Shown in pieces: positions 1-12,000 of a stretch of 64,000 bases of DNA (the stretch's first letter is position 1; each line of letters opens with the position of its first letter). Source of the DNA: Strigamia acuminata (taxonomy: Eukaryota; Arthropoda; Chilopoda; Geophilomorpha; Linotaeniidae); NCBI GenBank assembly GCA_949358305.1, contig OX442314.1, positions 6,947,087 through 7,011,086 on the forward strand, written 5' to 3'. The notes below the pieces were generated by a model. It ran no database searches and was not told the DNA's origin. It saw nothing but the letters and a program-made list of their open reading frames with translations. The position numbers and the translations under genes were made by a program.

Positions 1-130
1 AAACAAGTTGAAACGTAAAACGAAGACAACAGTTATTCAATTCAATGTATCATTATAATTCATTTAGTGTGCTTAACTTATAATTTTAATATAACTAAAA
101 GTTTAGTTTTATTTTAATAAAGTTTAGTGC
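1..130 (+). other. 3' UTR end of an upstream CS-alpha-beta paralogue (partial)
   Basis: The first ~130 bases closely match the 3' UTR of the gene at 1527-5521 (bases 5543-5680): both contain AAACAAGTTGAAACGTAAAA near the start and end in a TTTTAATAAAG poly(A) signal (here about 113-123). I infer that the window opens in the 3' UTR of a second copy of that gene on the same strand. Its coding part lies left of the window. Confidence 0.6.
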
Positions 131-197
131 TATTTTTCAATGTATTACTCCTTGACCGCCAATTGGAAGCACATTACTTACTGTTAGGGTTAGGCTA

Positions 198-618
198 TAC
201 TCTGGTTTATCCTAACTGGGTACCCCGTTCCTATTGGCCGAGCCATTTCACTGGTGTAGGTATACATAAAAGTAGGCCCAAATACCAGAAATGCAATGGA
301 AGCTATTTTGTGTTCTTTCCTGTCATAACAATCAATCATAAAAGTTCAAAGATTGCTGGCTTTCCTGACCAATAAACTAAACGAACTGAACGAACAGGTA
401 TTTTGAAAAAATAACAGCAGAAAACATTGCTTTATGGTTTCTTATAACATTTTATTAGTAAATAATAGCAAATTAACATCATTTCAACCATTACAATAAT
501 CACACAAATGTAAAACACAACAAAACTACATTTCCTGGTGGTAATATAAATGCAGCAGTTAGGAGTAAACAGGGTCAGCCAATAGGAACTGGGTACCCAG
601 TTACGATAAGCCAGAGTA
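198..618. mobile_element. MITE with TACTCTGG termini and TA target duplication, copy 1
   Basis: The ends are an imperfect inverted repeat of about 45 bp (TACTCTGG...GGCCGAG against its complement at about 570-618). A TA dinucleotide flanks each end (196-197 and 619-620), as expected for mariner-type insertions. A second copy with the same ends and similar interior lies at 24306-24712. There is no transposase ORF, so it is non-autonomous. Confidence 0.75.
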
Positions 619-620
619 TA

Positions 621-1489
621 CATGGCCAGCGGAATGGCTTTTTTACCTGGGTTAATTTAGATATAAGAATAATAAGAAACTGCTTTGCTTTCGAAACCAG
701 CAAAAAACCAAAAAAGAGCCAAACAAAACGCAACAAAACAGACACTTTCTGTCGTTTCGTGGCTGCAATCATGAACCAAGGATAACACGGACACATATCC
801 ATAGAAACGCGTGGCGATAGGGGGCTCCGACCAATGAAATTACAGGCACAAACCAGGAATGACTAATGCATACTAACCATATCGCGAATAAGATGCGGTG
901 AACCGGTAGTCAACGAAGGGTTGAAATATTATTTAGAATTATGTTTTATTTTTTCCCTTATCAAAAATACATACAGTATTTTTATGCTGTTTTATTATTT
1001 TTTATGTGCAGAAAAAATAATTTTTATAAGAAACCAGGATGTTGCCAGGGCAACGGGCCTGCAAGCCCCTATGTGAAACAGGATGCACATCCTGGATAGG
1101 GAGTGAAGGAAATCAACTTAAAAGCATGAAAAATTCAGTCTAAATTGTAAACTTGTCATGAAAACACCACACTGAAAACTGTCTTTGAAAACACTACAAT
1201 TCACTGCAAAAAACAACAAAAACAATTTTCCTAATATTAAACACATGACACACACATATAATTATTATCCTCTACTGAACTCGTGATCTTTATATCTGGT
1301 GACGTTGCAAAATCCACAAACTGAAATGGAATAAAACTTAAATTTAAGTCCTGGTCATATACTATATTTAAATATATATAACCACTTGCAACTTATCTTG
1401 CCCTTTTGCAAGAACACATAATCTTACTTAATTTATAATTAATGGCTTTATAGATTCTTCAGCCTTTTGTTCAGTCAACCATAATTGGC
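621..1489. other. Intergenic, no gene recognised
   Basis: AT-rich sequence with no convincing ORF or splice-supported exon. It lies upstream of the CS-alpha-beta/mucin gene and may hold its distal promoter. Confidence 0.5.
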
Positions 1490-1495
1490 TATAAA
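1490..1495 (+). promoter_or_regulatory. TATA box candidate of the CS-alpha-beta/mucin gene
   Basis: A TATAAA sits 37 bp upstream of the first ATG (1527). If used, transcription would start at about 1515-1525 and leave a very short 5' UTR. This is inference from position only. Confidence 0.4.
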
Positions 1496-1526
1496 ACAAC
1501 CAGAAAATAAACTAGCATCCGTATTC

Positions 1527-4500
1527 ATGAAAATGAAGTGTATAATCATCCTGTTCAGTCTTGTCTCTGTTGGTAAGTTAAAAGAAATACTTTTTTGGCT
1601 CAAAAATCATTTTTAAGCCAAAAGAAATTATTTTATGCCAAAAAATTTCATTTTAATTTGTTGTTGAAGAAGAAAACATTCTGCTTTTGGTTTAATTTTT
1701 TTTTTATCAAATCTACTTTTCCAAACAGTAAAGCCGGACTTATTTTGTTTGTTGGGAAATGCAGGATGTGAACTTCATTGCAAAATATTTGTAAATAAAA
1801 TTGGAGTTTGTAATTTATGGAGAACCTGTAATTGCGTAGGTAAGGAGTAAAAACTAAGAATTTCTTTATAATCTAGATTATGACATATCTGACATTAACC
1901 ATGTTTACATGTACCCTGATATCTGGAAAAATAAAAATGAGAATTTTACTTTTCTGGAAAACTGATTGCTTAAACGAAACAATTCCCAGAACAGAATGAC
2001 ACTTGGTACCGAAAATGACGTAAAATGAGCAAAAAACCCGATTTCCGGAGTTAGAATTTGATTTGTTTAGGGGCTGAAATAGATCCACAACCATTTTGTT
2101 GTGCCAGATAATCAAAATGCATTATGGGTAATTCACATGTGGCGTCTTGATTACCAGAAAACTAGGAACATGTAAACCGCACACAGTTATCCAGATAAGA
2201 AAAAATCCGGATTGTTAATTTACTTCTCTGGAAAACTCAGTACATGTGAACATGGTTATTGCCACCTCAGTAAGGTGTTTATACATACATATATATTTTA
2301 ATTATTTCTTATTACCAAAAAATATCCATAGCACAACCACTACCAGCGGTGGTAGTGGTTGCACCACCACGATTACCAGGTAAAGTATAATTTTAAGATA
2401 GAAACTTGCATATAAGGATGAATTTAATTTGCACAGTAAAGAGAACTCAAACAAAGTTTATTGCAAGACACGTTTCTTTAATACCGTATGTTATATCTTA
2501 AGATATAACAATTTTGCCCCAAAATATCATTTTTATATTTAAAAAAATACCTTTTTAAGACCAAAAGCATCCATTCACAACTCAAAAACAAGCAATTTAA
2601 CCAAAAAAATGCATTTTAACCAAAAACATGCATTTTAACCCAAAACATGCATTTTAACCCAAAACATGCATTTTAACCCAAAACATGCATTTTAACCAAA
2701 AACATGCATTTTAACCAAAAACATGCATTTTAACCAAAAACATGCATTTTAACCAAAAACATGCATTTTAACCAAAAACATGCATTTTAACCCAAAACAT
2801 GCATTTTAACCCAAAACATGCATTTTAACCCAAAACATGCATTTTAACCAAAAACATGCATTTTAACCAAAAACATGCATTTTAACCAAAAACATGCATT
2901 TTAACCAAAAACATGCATTTTAACCAAAAACATGCATTTTAACCAAAAACATGCATTTTAACCAAAAACATGCATTTTAACCAAAAACATGCATTTTAAC
3001 CAAAAACATGCATTTTAACCAAAAACATGCATTTTAACCAAAAACATGCATTTTAACCAAAAACATGCATTTTAACCAAAAACATGCATTTTAACCAAAA
3101 ACATGCATTTTAACCAAAAACATGCATTTTAACCAAAAACATGCATTTTAACCAAAAACATGCATTTTAACCAAAAACATGCATTTTAACCAAAAACATG
3201 CATTTTAACCAAAAACATGCATTTTAACCAAAAACATGCATTTTAACCAAAAACATGCATTTTAACCAAACACGCCGGAATGTTTAATACTTTTCTCGTC
3301 TCCGGCTACTATGCGAAGCCCGGCGCTTATGTGAGCTCGGAGACTGTGCAAAAATTCAACTATGTTTTTTCAAAAAAAAATAATGTAAAAAACCAATGGT
3401 AAAACTAATTAACATGCAACTCTGTGGGAAAACAGTGGGGGCAGCAGCTGTAGCAGGAGCTGTAAAAGGAGCAGTAAAAGGAGCAGCAAAAGGAGCAGGA
3501 GCGCTAGCCAAACCGCCTTTAAAGCCAGCGCTAAAACGAACTACGACTACAACTACCACTACGACTACAGAACCGCCACCTACAGAACCGCCACCTACAG
3601 AACCGCCACCTACAGAACCGCCACCTACAGAACCGCCACCTACAGAACCGCCACCTACAGAACCGCCACCTACAGAACCGCCTCCCGCACAGACTTCACC
3701 GCCAGTTCCCGAACAGACTTCAGGACCAGGTAGTGTGTGGTACTAGTCTTGTGCAATGTGGTTGGTATTGCAAAAGAAAAATATGGCTTTAAGAATTGTA
3801 AATGTGACAAAAATTCATGTGTAAATGTAAGCTTTACAGTTGTTTAAAGTTGTTGTAAAATTGAATTGAAATTCGAAAATTAACACTAGCTGCATTCAAA
3901 AACTCTAAAACATATGCAAAACTCGTTTCGTGTTTGTACGTGACGTCATTCCCATTGAATAACATTCCCATGACGTTTTAGACTTTTTGAATGCAGCTAC
4001 TGTTTAAAACAAAAATTTACAATCTTTGTAGAAGTGCCTTTATAAAGCGTAAAGTTCAAATTTACATTAACTTTTTAGCGATTACTAAAAGACGTTTCAA
4101 AAAAGCTATATTTTTTTCCCAGTGTTGTGTTTGCATTCATCGTAAATATTTCGTTTTTAAATTTGGCTTAGACCACTCGGCATGGGGATTCCTTTAAGTT
4201 TTACAACTTAAAGAAAAACATCACACCTTTCAACCAAAGTTGCAGGATTACTTTAAACTGGATTATTTCCGACCAAATTAAAAAGTATTCTTGGTGAAAG
4301 AATTAACGGCCGAAACAATTAATGGTCAAAAGAATTCCTGGTCGAAAGGATCACCGGTAGAAAGGATTACTGGTCGAAAGGATTACTGGTCGAAAGGATT
4401 ACAGGTCGAAAGGATTACCGGTCGAAAGGATTACCGGTCGAAAGGATTACCGGTCGAAAGGATTATCGGTCGAAAGGATTACCGGTCGAAAGGATTACCG

Positions 4501-5521
4501 GTCGAAAGGATTACCGGTCGAAAGGATTACCGGTCGAAAGGATTACCGGTCGAAAGGATTACCGGTCGAAAGGATTACCGGTCAAAAGGATTACCGGTCG
4601 AAAGGATTACCGGTCGAAAGGATTACCGGTCGAAAGGATTACCGGTCGAAAGGATTACCGGTCGAAAGGATTACCGGTCGAAAGGATTACCGGCAGGGCT
4701 CTCTTAACATATTTTAGTGGACCCGGCAAAAACATCGGGTGTTCCTTGTTCCTTGTGATTCTCTATCAGAGGACGGTGATCTCCAGGCACCTGGCGCCCT
4801 TTTGACCAACGGTTAAAGTGGCCCTGATTGCTGGTCAAAAGGATCACCAATCAAAATGATTACCAATTGAAAAAATTACTAATCTGGTCTGAATGAATCC
4901 AGAAATCCAACATTGTCTCATCAATGAGCAGTTTATATATTTTTTAATTTGATATATTTCTTGAAACAACAAAATAGCCGAAGCACAACCATCGCCTTCG
5001 CCTGCTGCAGAGGCAGTTACCGGACAGACTCCAGCTCCAGATCCCGGACAGAGTCCAGCTCCAGATCCCGGACAGACTCCAGCTCCAGATCCCGGACAGA
5101 CTCCAGCTCCAGTTACTGGAGAGAGTCCAGCTCCAGTTACTGGACAGAGTCCACAGCCAGGTGAAGTGTAATACTAGTACTAGTATTAATAATGGGGGTA
5201 AACTAATCGCCCCCCACAAACACTTAAATCCCCCCAAAAAAACTGATTACCCCCCCACACTTTTTCAACCCACCAAAAAAAATGATTTGCCCCCTTTTTT
5301 CCAGGCAAAAGAAGTTTTTTGGGGGGTAAAGGAGTATTTTCGGTTTAGTTTTAATTGGGGGAAAAAATATTTTTTTTCTGGGGGAAAAACCAATATTTCT
5401 GGGGGCCATTAAATCATATCCATTAATAATAATGTGTTTAGAATGATTTTTTTTATGTATTTCTTAAAACAACAAAATAGCCGACACAGCAACACCAGCA
5501 CCAACATCAGCACCACCATAG
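1527..5521 (+). CDS. Secreted CS-alpha-beta (defensin/KTx-like) peptide with Pro/Thr-rich mucin-like tail
   Basis: Six exons: 1527-1572, 1729-1839, 2332-2379, 3436-3729, 4978-5160, 5481-5521. All introns are GT-AG and all are phase 1; the spliced CDS is 723 nt (240 residues). Exon 1 (46 nt) encodes a hydrophobic signal peptide. Exon 2 encodes six cysteines spaced C-x6-C-x3-C-x9-C-x5-C-x1-C, the CS-alpha-beta pattern of arthropod defensins and short scorpion toxins. Exons 3-6 encode an Ala/Lys stretch, a run of Thr, about nine EPPPT repeats and PAPDPGQ-type repeats, likely O-glycosylated. The acceptors of exons 5 and 6 lie in near-identical sequence (AACAACAAAATAG), pointing to exon duplication. 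Known: CS-alpha-beta peptides are antimicrobial or channel-blocking. Inferred: an extracellular or mucosal defence peptide tethered by a mucin tail. A toxin role is possible but unsupported. No transcript was available to confirm splicing. Confidence 0.72.
2588..3270. repeat. 19-bp minisatellite in intron 3 of the CS-alpha-beta/mucin gene
   Basis: About 36 head-to-tail copies of a unit like CCAAAAACATGCATTTTAA, with an AAAAC/CAAAC variant clustered in sub-blocks. Confidence 0.95.
3888..3998. mobile_element. Short MITE (AGCTGCATTC termini, ACT target duplication)
   Basis: A 111-bp element with terminal inverted repeat AGCTGCATTCAAAAA flanked by ACT (3885-3887 and 3999-4001). The 849-bp element at 48073-48921 has the same ends and the same 3-bp duplication. 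Confidence 0.75.
4320..4693. repeat. 16-bp minisatellite in intron 4 of the CS-alpha-beta/mucin gene
   Basis: About 23 near-perfect copies of GGTCGAAAGGATTACC. Because the unit is not a multiple of 3, its long open frame is a by-product of repetition. Confidence 0.95.
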
Positions 5522-5646
5522 GATCCTAAAACCGACTGAAAAACAAGTTGAAACGTAAAACGAAGACAACAGTCATTCTGGAAAAGATACAACCCATTTG
5601 CAATGCAATGTATCATTATAATTCATTCAACTTGTAATTTTAGTCC

Positions 5647-5675
5647 AATAAAATGTTTAGTTTAATTTTAATAAA
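5647..5675 (+). terminator. Poly(A) signals of the CS-alpha-beta/mucin gene
   Basis: Two AATAAA hexamers (5647-5652 and 5670-5675) lie 126-154 bp after the stop codon. The same arrangement occurs at the left edge of the window. Confidence 0.6.
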
Positions 5676-5691
5676 GTTAGTGACCAGCTGC

Positions 5692-5940
5692 CCCTGCAGT
5701 CTGATCACCGCACTGCAACGACAATGCACTTGGAGCAGCTCTGGCGCCTCTCATGACCCTTCCTGATTTGTGTGGGCCCTGTAGCGGTCCAGGAGTTGTT
5801 CTAACAGCCAACATGGTGAACGGGCACATCCCAACTGTCTCTCCCAATCTGACTGCGATGGCGACATAACCTGGTTTGTCCCGACATAAACACTAATTTT
5901 TCTGGGATAGAGCGTTTAAGTCCGTCACTGACAAAGAATT
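5692..5940. other. Intergenic, no gene recognised
   Basis: A somewhat GC-richer stretch between two gene 3' ends. No ORF, repeat or RNA is recognisable; an old transposon remnant is possible. Confidence 0.4.
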
Positions 5941-5943
5941 GTA

Positions 5944-5950
5944 ATTTTAT
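5944..5950 (-). terminator. Poly(A) signal of the minus-strand ABCC10-like gene
   Basis: TTTTATT on the plus strand is AATAAAA on the minus strand, about 83 bp after the stop codon at 6033. Confidence 0.5.
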
Positions 5951-6032
5951 TACTTAAACCAACAATTACCTAAACTAAAACAAATTACAACAAAATAAAT
6001 AATTATAAATATTAAAATTAACAATGGCGCCT

Positions 6033-9000
6033 CTACGGCTTTGCTCTTCCAGTGGCCGTTTTCTTGTCCACGCATTTACCGTACGAAGTGAGAACCCGAC
6101 TGGCGAGTTTGTAAAACTCCGAACTGCTTTGCGACAACAATTTCTGCGGGTTGTCCTCCTCGATGATTTGTCCGCGCGACATGACGATCACCCGGTTACA
6201 GTTGATCACGTTCTCGATACGATGTGCAATCACCAGCACAGTCTTGCCTCCAAACAGCGCATCGATGGTTTTATGAATCATATAATCGGTTTCCCAGTCC
6301 AAATTCGAAGCCACTTCGTCAATGCATAAAATCTAAAATATAATTAAATTCACATTTTTTTAAAAAAAACAGTTAACTTAAGGTGACTAAGATAAGTTGG
6401 ATAGTACTAATTTGATGGTGCTCGACAACTTTGTAATTGGAAATTTTGCTCTATCTCGACCAGTTAATGGGTTAGTAAATAAAAAATGCATTGTTGCATG
6501 TCTGGCATAAAATTTGAGTACACTATTAGATTCGTCATCCCTACTTTGCTATAGGCTAGTCTACTTGGTTTTTTGAAAAAGCATATACCGGTACTTATTC
6601 TGGAAATTGACTGTAACGTCTTAAACGAAACACCCTGTATATTAATTAAACATCAAAATATCACAACAGTAATTTCTACCTGAGTGTTGGCCAATAGAGA
6701 TCGAGCTAAACAGAGCAGCTGTTTTTGACCGCTAGAAAAATCTTTTCCCCACTCGCGTATGGCGACGTCGAGTCCGCCGACACGATGCACCGCGTCCACC
6801 ACGTGGCATTTGTCCAGCACCGTCCACAATTCGTAACTGGTGTATCTGCAAAATAAATATTTACCATTAAAATTTCTTCTTAGGAGAGGAAAACTTTGAG
6901 GTTTTACGTGTGAAGAGGGTCCAAGTTGTCGCGGATTGTGCCGCTAAAAATGAAGGGATCTTGCGGAATGATTCCGATCCGTGTTCTGGAATAATCGACT
7001 TTTTAGGTTGTCGAGAAATGTTCAGTGCGTTTTGCCACCAATGGCAACACATAATATAAAGCCGCACTGTATTCTGGGATGACAAGGGTAATACCTTGTT
7101 TACACCAAGGTTTTGGTTCTCATCCGAAGCCAAACTACATCCGTTGGTGTAAACAAGGTATAACAAACATGCTTATACACAAAACCACCCCAACGTTGAT
7201 CTATTTAGCCTGTTTACGCCTAACTTTGTACTGTGTTCTACTACGTGGAAAAGCAGTTCTGTTTATTTTCAATGACTTTAAGTGTAAAAAGTGATTAGAA
7301 TGAAGAATTTTATTTAAGTGATAATAAAATGCTTATTTGATTTCCTAAATCTGCTGTTTCGCTTATTTTTATTCTATCGAAAATGTTCGCAGAGTTTATT
7401 GGTTAGTTTTGGCACACTGTTGTTGATCGATCACAATGTCTGGAGTTCTTTATGATTCTGATGTTATGAGCTACTTTTTTTGTGCCACTACACCAGTGAT
7501 ACGGCTCGACCAATAGGGAAATAGATCAACATTGGAGTGGTTTTCAGTATAGTTGGCATGCAATATGATTACTGTCATCCAATCAGCGCACAGAACAACA
7601 AATCAATAGTAAATAACACACGGATACATGTCCATGTTATCCTTGGTTCATGTTTGTACCATCAAGCCGGGTTTTTGATGTCATGACTGAAACCCGTTAA
7701 TGTTTATCTCCAAAATGAGTAACAACATCAAATATCTAAACGGTGCGCTTTTCACGTTTGCATCACCTCAGCATACTTAAATCCACATTCCTAACGTCGA
7801 GTCCGTCGATTATAATGCGCCCCAAATCCAACTCTTCCATCCGAAAAAGTGCGTTGAACAAACTCGACTTTCCAGACCCCGTTCGGCCGACAATTCCGAT
7901 CTTCTCCCCGGGAAAGATTTGCAGAGTGATATTGCGCAAGGCAATTTGATCTTGGGTAGCGTAACGAAGTGTCACGTTTTCAAACGCGATCCGACCGCTC
8001 ATCGGCCAATCGTCGCTCACCTATAAAAAATAAATTTAAAAAAATTTATTTATTAAACCATATTTTGCAAACGATAAGACGCATCGGATGATAAGACACA
8101 CCCAAAATGTGATGTTATCTGACAAGAAGATGATTGCTGACCTAATCCCGACAATTACTCAAGTGCGAGGTGTATTTTATACGAGAATTTACCGGTAGAA
8201 AATAATGTAGATAGTGAAAATGAGATGGTGAAAATGGTGGCGCTAGTAGCAAGAGAACAAAATTTTTGAATCAAGAATTATGCATGGCGAGAGGAATTTC
8301 TTCCTGGTAAAAACCAATGAGACGGTTTGTTATGCTCGTTGGGCGGAGAACGATTTTTGTTTTGTTAGGCCTAATCTCATTCGTGGTTATTTATAAACGT
8401 AGCTGGTGGTAAATTCTCATAATTATTTTCATGGGAATTACTGAATTAATTTGATAGGATTTGCAAATTATACATAAGTTCAGATTATAAGACACACTTC
8501 GCATCATACGACGCCACCTAATTTTTGGGCGACTTTTCCAAGTAAAAAGGTCCGTCTTATGGTCCGCAAAATACAATATTTATTTATTTATTTATTTATT
8601 TATTTATTTGTTATTTACATGGAGTGATCCTTTCCACTTTTCTGTTCCCATGGTTTCGGAGTAATCCAAAATACGCTCGCAACTCACCATTTCCTTCTCC
8701 ATTTCGGTGAACGACCAAACCAAATTATTCAGCATATTCGTGATGGCCAAAGCGTATGTCATGGTCAAATAAATGACCGCTGAAATCAATTTTTACAGTC
8801 TTAATTTATTTATTTATTTTTATTTGGAAAAATCATTTCACCTTTGGTCATATATGCTTCGGAGACGACGAATACCTCGGAGAAGAAATACAATTTCTTC
8901 CCTTCCTTAGCTGCGCCGCGACATTAAAAATCAATTTCATTTAAAAAGAAATTATTGGTAATTGTCATTAGGCGCGTTCAATCTTAAATGCATTTCTTTG

Positions 9001-12000
9001 ATTATGCTGAGTTTCTTGATTTCGGGAGACCGGAAGTGACGATTTTTACGTCATAAAGATCGCTTTTCATGATTTAACACAGTAGCAACAAATTTTTAAA
9101 CAGAAAGTTGATCCACCATTTTAAATTTCAAAACAGTAGTTGATACCATGGTTCAAATTGTGCATATGCAACGGTTGGATTTTGGAAAAATTTTCGGTCA
9201 TTCAAAGTTTAAATCCGATTTACTTCATTTCTGAAAATCAAGGAAATCAGGATTTCGGAAATCCATTTATGATTGAACACACCCGTTGCTATACCAGCAT
9301 CTGATTGCAACACGGCTAAAGAAGCAATGGCCGTCACAATGGCGGCGCCAATGACATGCAGTCTTAACGCCAGCCAAATGCCGACTATTTGAAGAACGTA
9401 AGTAGCTTTTTGACTTTTCTCAAGATAAATCAAATTATCCTCAATAAACCTGGAAAATTTTATATTTTTAATTATCAAGCACTTCTAAACTATAGACATT
9501 CCAATAAATTTTTACCAAATCTGCAGTTTTACACATAAATCTGCAGTTTTACACATAAATCTGCAGTTTTACACATAAATCTGCAGTTTTACACATAAAT
9601 CTGCAGTTTTACACATAAATCTGCAGTTTTACACATAAATCTGCAGTTTTACACATAAATCTGCAGTTTTACACCTAAATCTGCAGTTTTACACATAAAT
9701 CTGCAGTTTTACACATAAATCTGCAGTTTTACACATAAATCTGCAGTTTTACACATAAATCTGCAGTTTTACATCTAAAACTGAATTTTTAAACCTATAA
9801 CAATTGCTCTGTTAGTTCAGATAATCAAACATGATGATAAATGCATATTGTGATGTCATTTCAGATTTTGCAATCAAAAAAGTCAAAATTTGGTTCAAAA
9901 AGATTGCTAGACAAAATCAAACATTCAAAACTCGTTCGTCCCGAAAGCCTAACTAACACAAAATACCTTTTTTCCGATTTCAACGCCCGAATTGTTATCA
10001 GCCCCGCAAACGTCCGTGAAAAATGCGAATACAACGACGACAACGACACCGAAGTAATTCTTTTCACGTTCCGCGACGTGCACCTGTAGTTATACTACAA
10101 ATTCAAAAATACAAAAATCAAACAAACAAATACTTTTTCCTAATCTTCCAACACATCCACCTGAATTTTCAAATAGAACAGAAAAAGCGGAACAAAAAGC
10201 ACAATGATCCACGGCAGCCCGTAACACGACACCGTTATGATCCCGATCAAGCCGACCAACTGCGACAAGAAAATATTCAACATGAAAGGCAACGCGTTAT
10301 CGATCGCGTAAACATCGCTGCTGAAACGATTCAATATCCGACCGATGGGCGTTCGATGGAAAAAAGTCATAGGTGCCTTAAAAAATAAACAAATAAATAA
10401 AAATTAATCAATTAATCAATCAAAAACCACAAAGAAATCGATTAATATATGACCGCGTCACTGACACACACTGCCCAATGGCCCCGATGTCAGTCCTACC
10501 CATGTAGAGTGTGGACTGACGCACACTCTAACTCACTACAAGGTTGGCCTTTCTCCCTAACTATACAGGGTGGAAGAAAAGTCTGTCACTCTACTAAATA
10601 TTTCTGAAAGTGCTGACAATGCATGTGACTGGATATGGTTCTACCTGCGCAGTATGAGGATTTACAGCACGGGAAGGACGCATACATCACGTAAACGAGA
10701 CAGAAACTCTAGAGTGTTGGGTTTTGGCCTTTAATCCGTTGTCTAAGGGTTGGGGTCTCCGATCTCACTGTGTGGAGTGCTGTTAGGCACGCTACACCGG
10801 CAACCGTCCCATCGCACACAAGGCATAGCTCCCATGTACGACGTGGTCGGTTACCTCGGACAAACATTCTGCCGTACTTACCTACAGCCCATGTAGCCAC
10901 TCATGGTACTGCAACAGTCACCTCAATCTGCCACTGAGCGTCACAGTGGTGAATGGCAGTTGTCTCTGCCATTGTTAGGACCGTGGCAGCTCACCCTGGC
11001 ACGTCTTCATCTCGGCTCCCTCAGCAACGTCTCTCTCTCTCACCACACCATTCAGCTCTTACCTCCCCTACTAGGCGGGTCCACTCCTCCAAGAGGGGGA
11101 CGGCTTGGGGCCACCAAGCGGTGTGTGGAGTGACGTAGGCCACTAGGGTGGCCAAACGGTCACATGCATCTAATCTAATAATGGTAAAGTATTAAAGTTG
11201 AGTGGGGCAATTTTTTAGTGACCTCGGGATGTTCCTTCAAGGTCATTGGAAAATAATCTTGGAAGCCGTTAGACAACCCCTAGACACAACCCCTAGACAA
11301 CAGATTAACGGCCACCAAACCCAACAATCTGAAGTCCCTTGTCTTTATTTACGTGAGCATGCGTCCCACCCCATCATATCTTGTATCTTGTTATTATAGA
11401 TCACCTTAAATATTTTATATAACAATGCGTTGTGTATGTTGACAGCGGCGATGATGCCACCACGTGCGAAAAGGAACGCTCGCAGGAGCGCGGCCACCGA
11501 GTTGGTGAAAATCAGAAGAGTATAGATGAAAAAGAAGGAGCTGTCCTTGTCGACGGGGAGGGTCCTTTCGCAGACAAAGTCGTCTAAGTCTTCGTAGTTG
11601 GTCACCATGGTGATTGCGCGATATACGTAGACGTTGTAACTGAAAGGATTTAGAAAATGTGAATCAGTTTGGCGTTTTTTATGCATTATTTTTTTTAAGA
11701 CTTGTGGACGTCTTTGTATGATGGGACGTTGGGCTGCATGGCGATGGCGCTCGTGTGAGACATCTGGAGGCGCGTGGAATTTGTGGAATCCGTGTACTGC
11801 ACGAGCCAGTACGCCAGCCACCAATCGGTGAAGTTTCTTGAAGCTATTGTAAATATTGTAAATCATAAAAATAAAAATCGGAACTAAACAAACAATTTTC
11901 AAGAAACTTCAACATACCGTACTGCCTCGAATAAACGCCAGGGCGTTTATTAATTTTCCCAACACGGGCGGCGCGCAGTGCACTAAACGCTGCCAACCCC

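Noticed and set aside
4320-4693. Possible CRISPR array (regular short repeats)
   Set aside because: There are no unique spacers between units, no cas genes, and the genome is eukaryotic; it is a minisatellite.
4291-4707. 138-residue ORF of ERITGRKDYRSKGLPV repeats
   Set aside because: A 16-bp tandem array inside an intron; all three frames of the array are open.
8840-8930. Possible extra exon in gene A between 9283 and 8779
   Set aside because: The flanking exons join in frame (phase 1) and align to gene B without it; no splice pair in the right phase was found.
11345-11902. 185-residue ORF as a single exon
   Set aside because: Only its second part (11639-11405) is a real gene A exon; the first part is intron plus an out-of-frame reading of exon 11843-11702.
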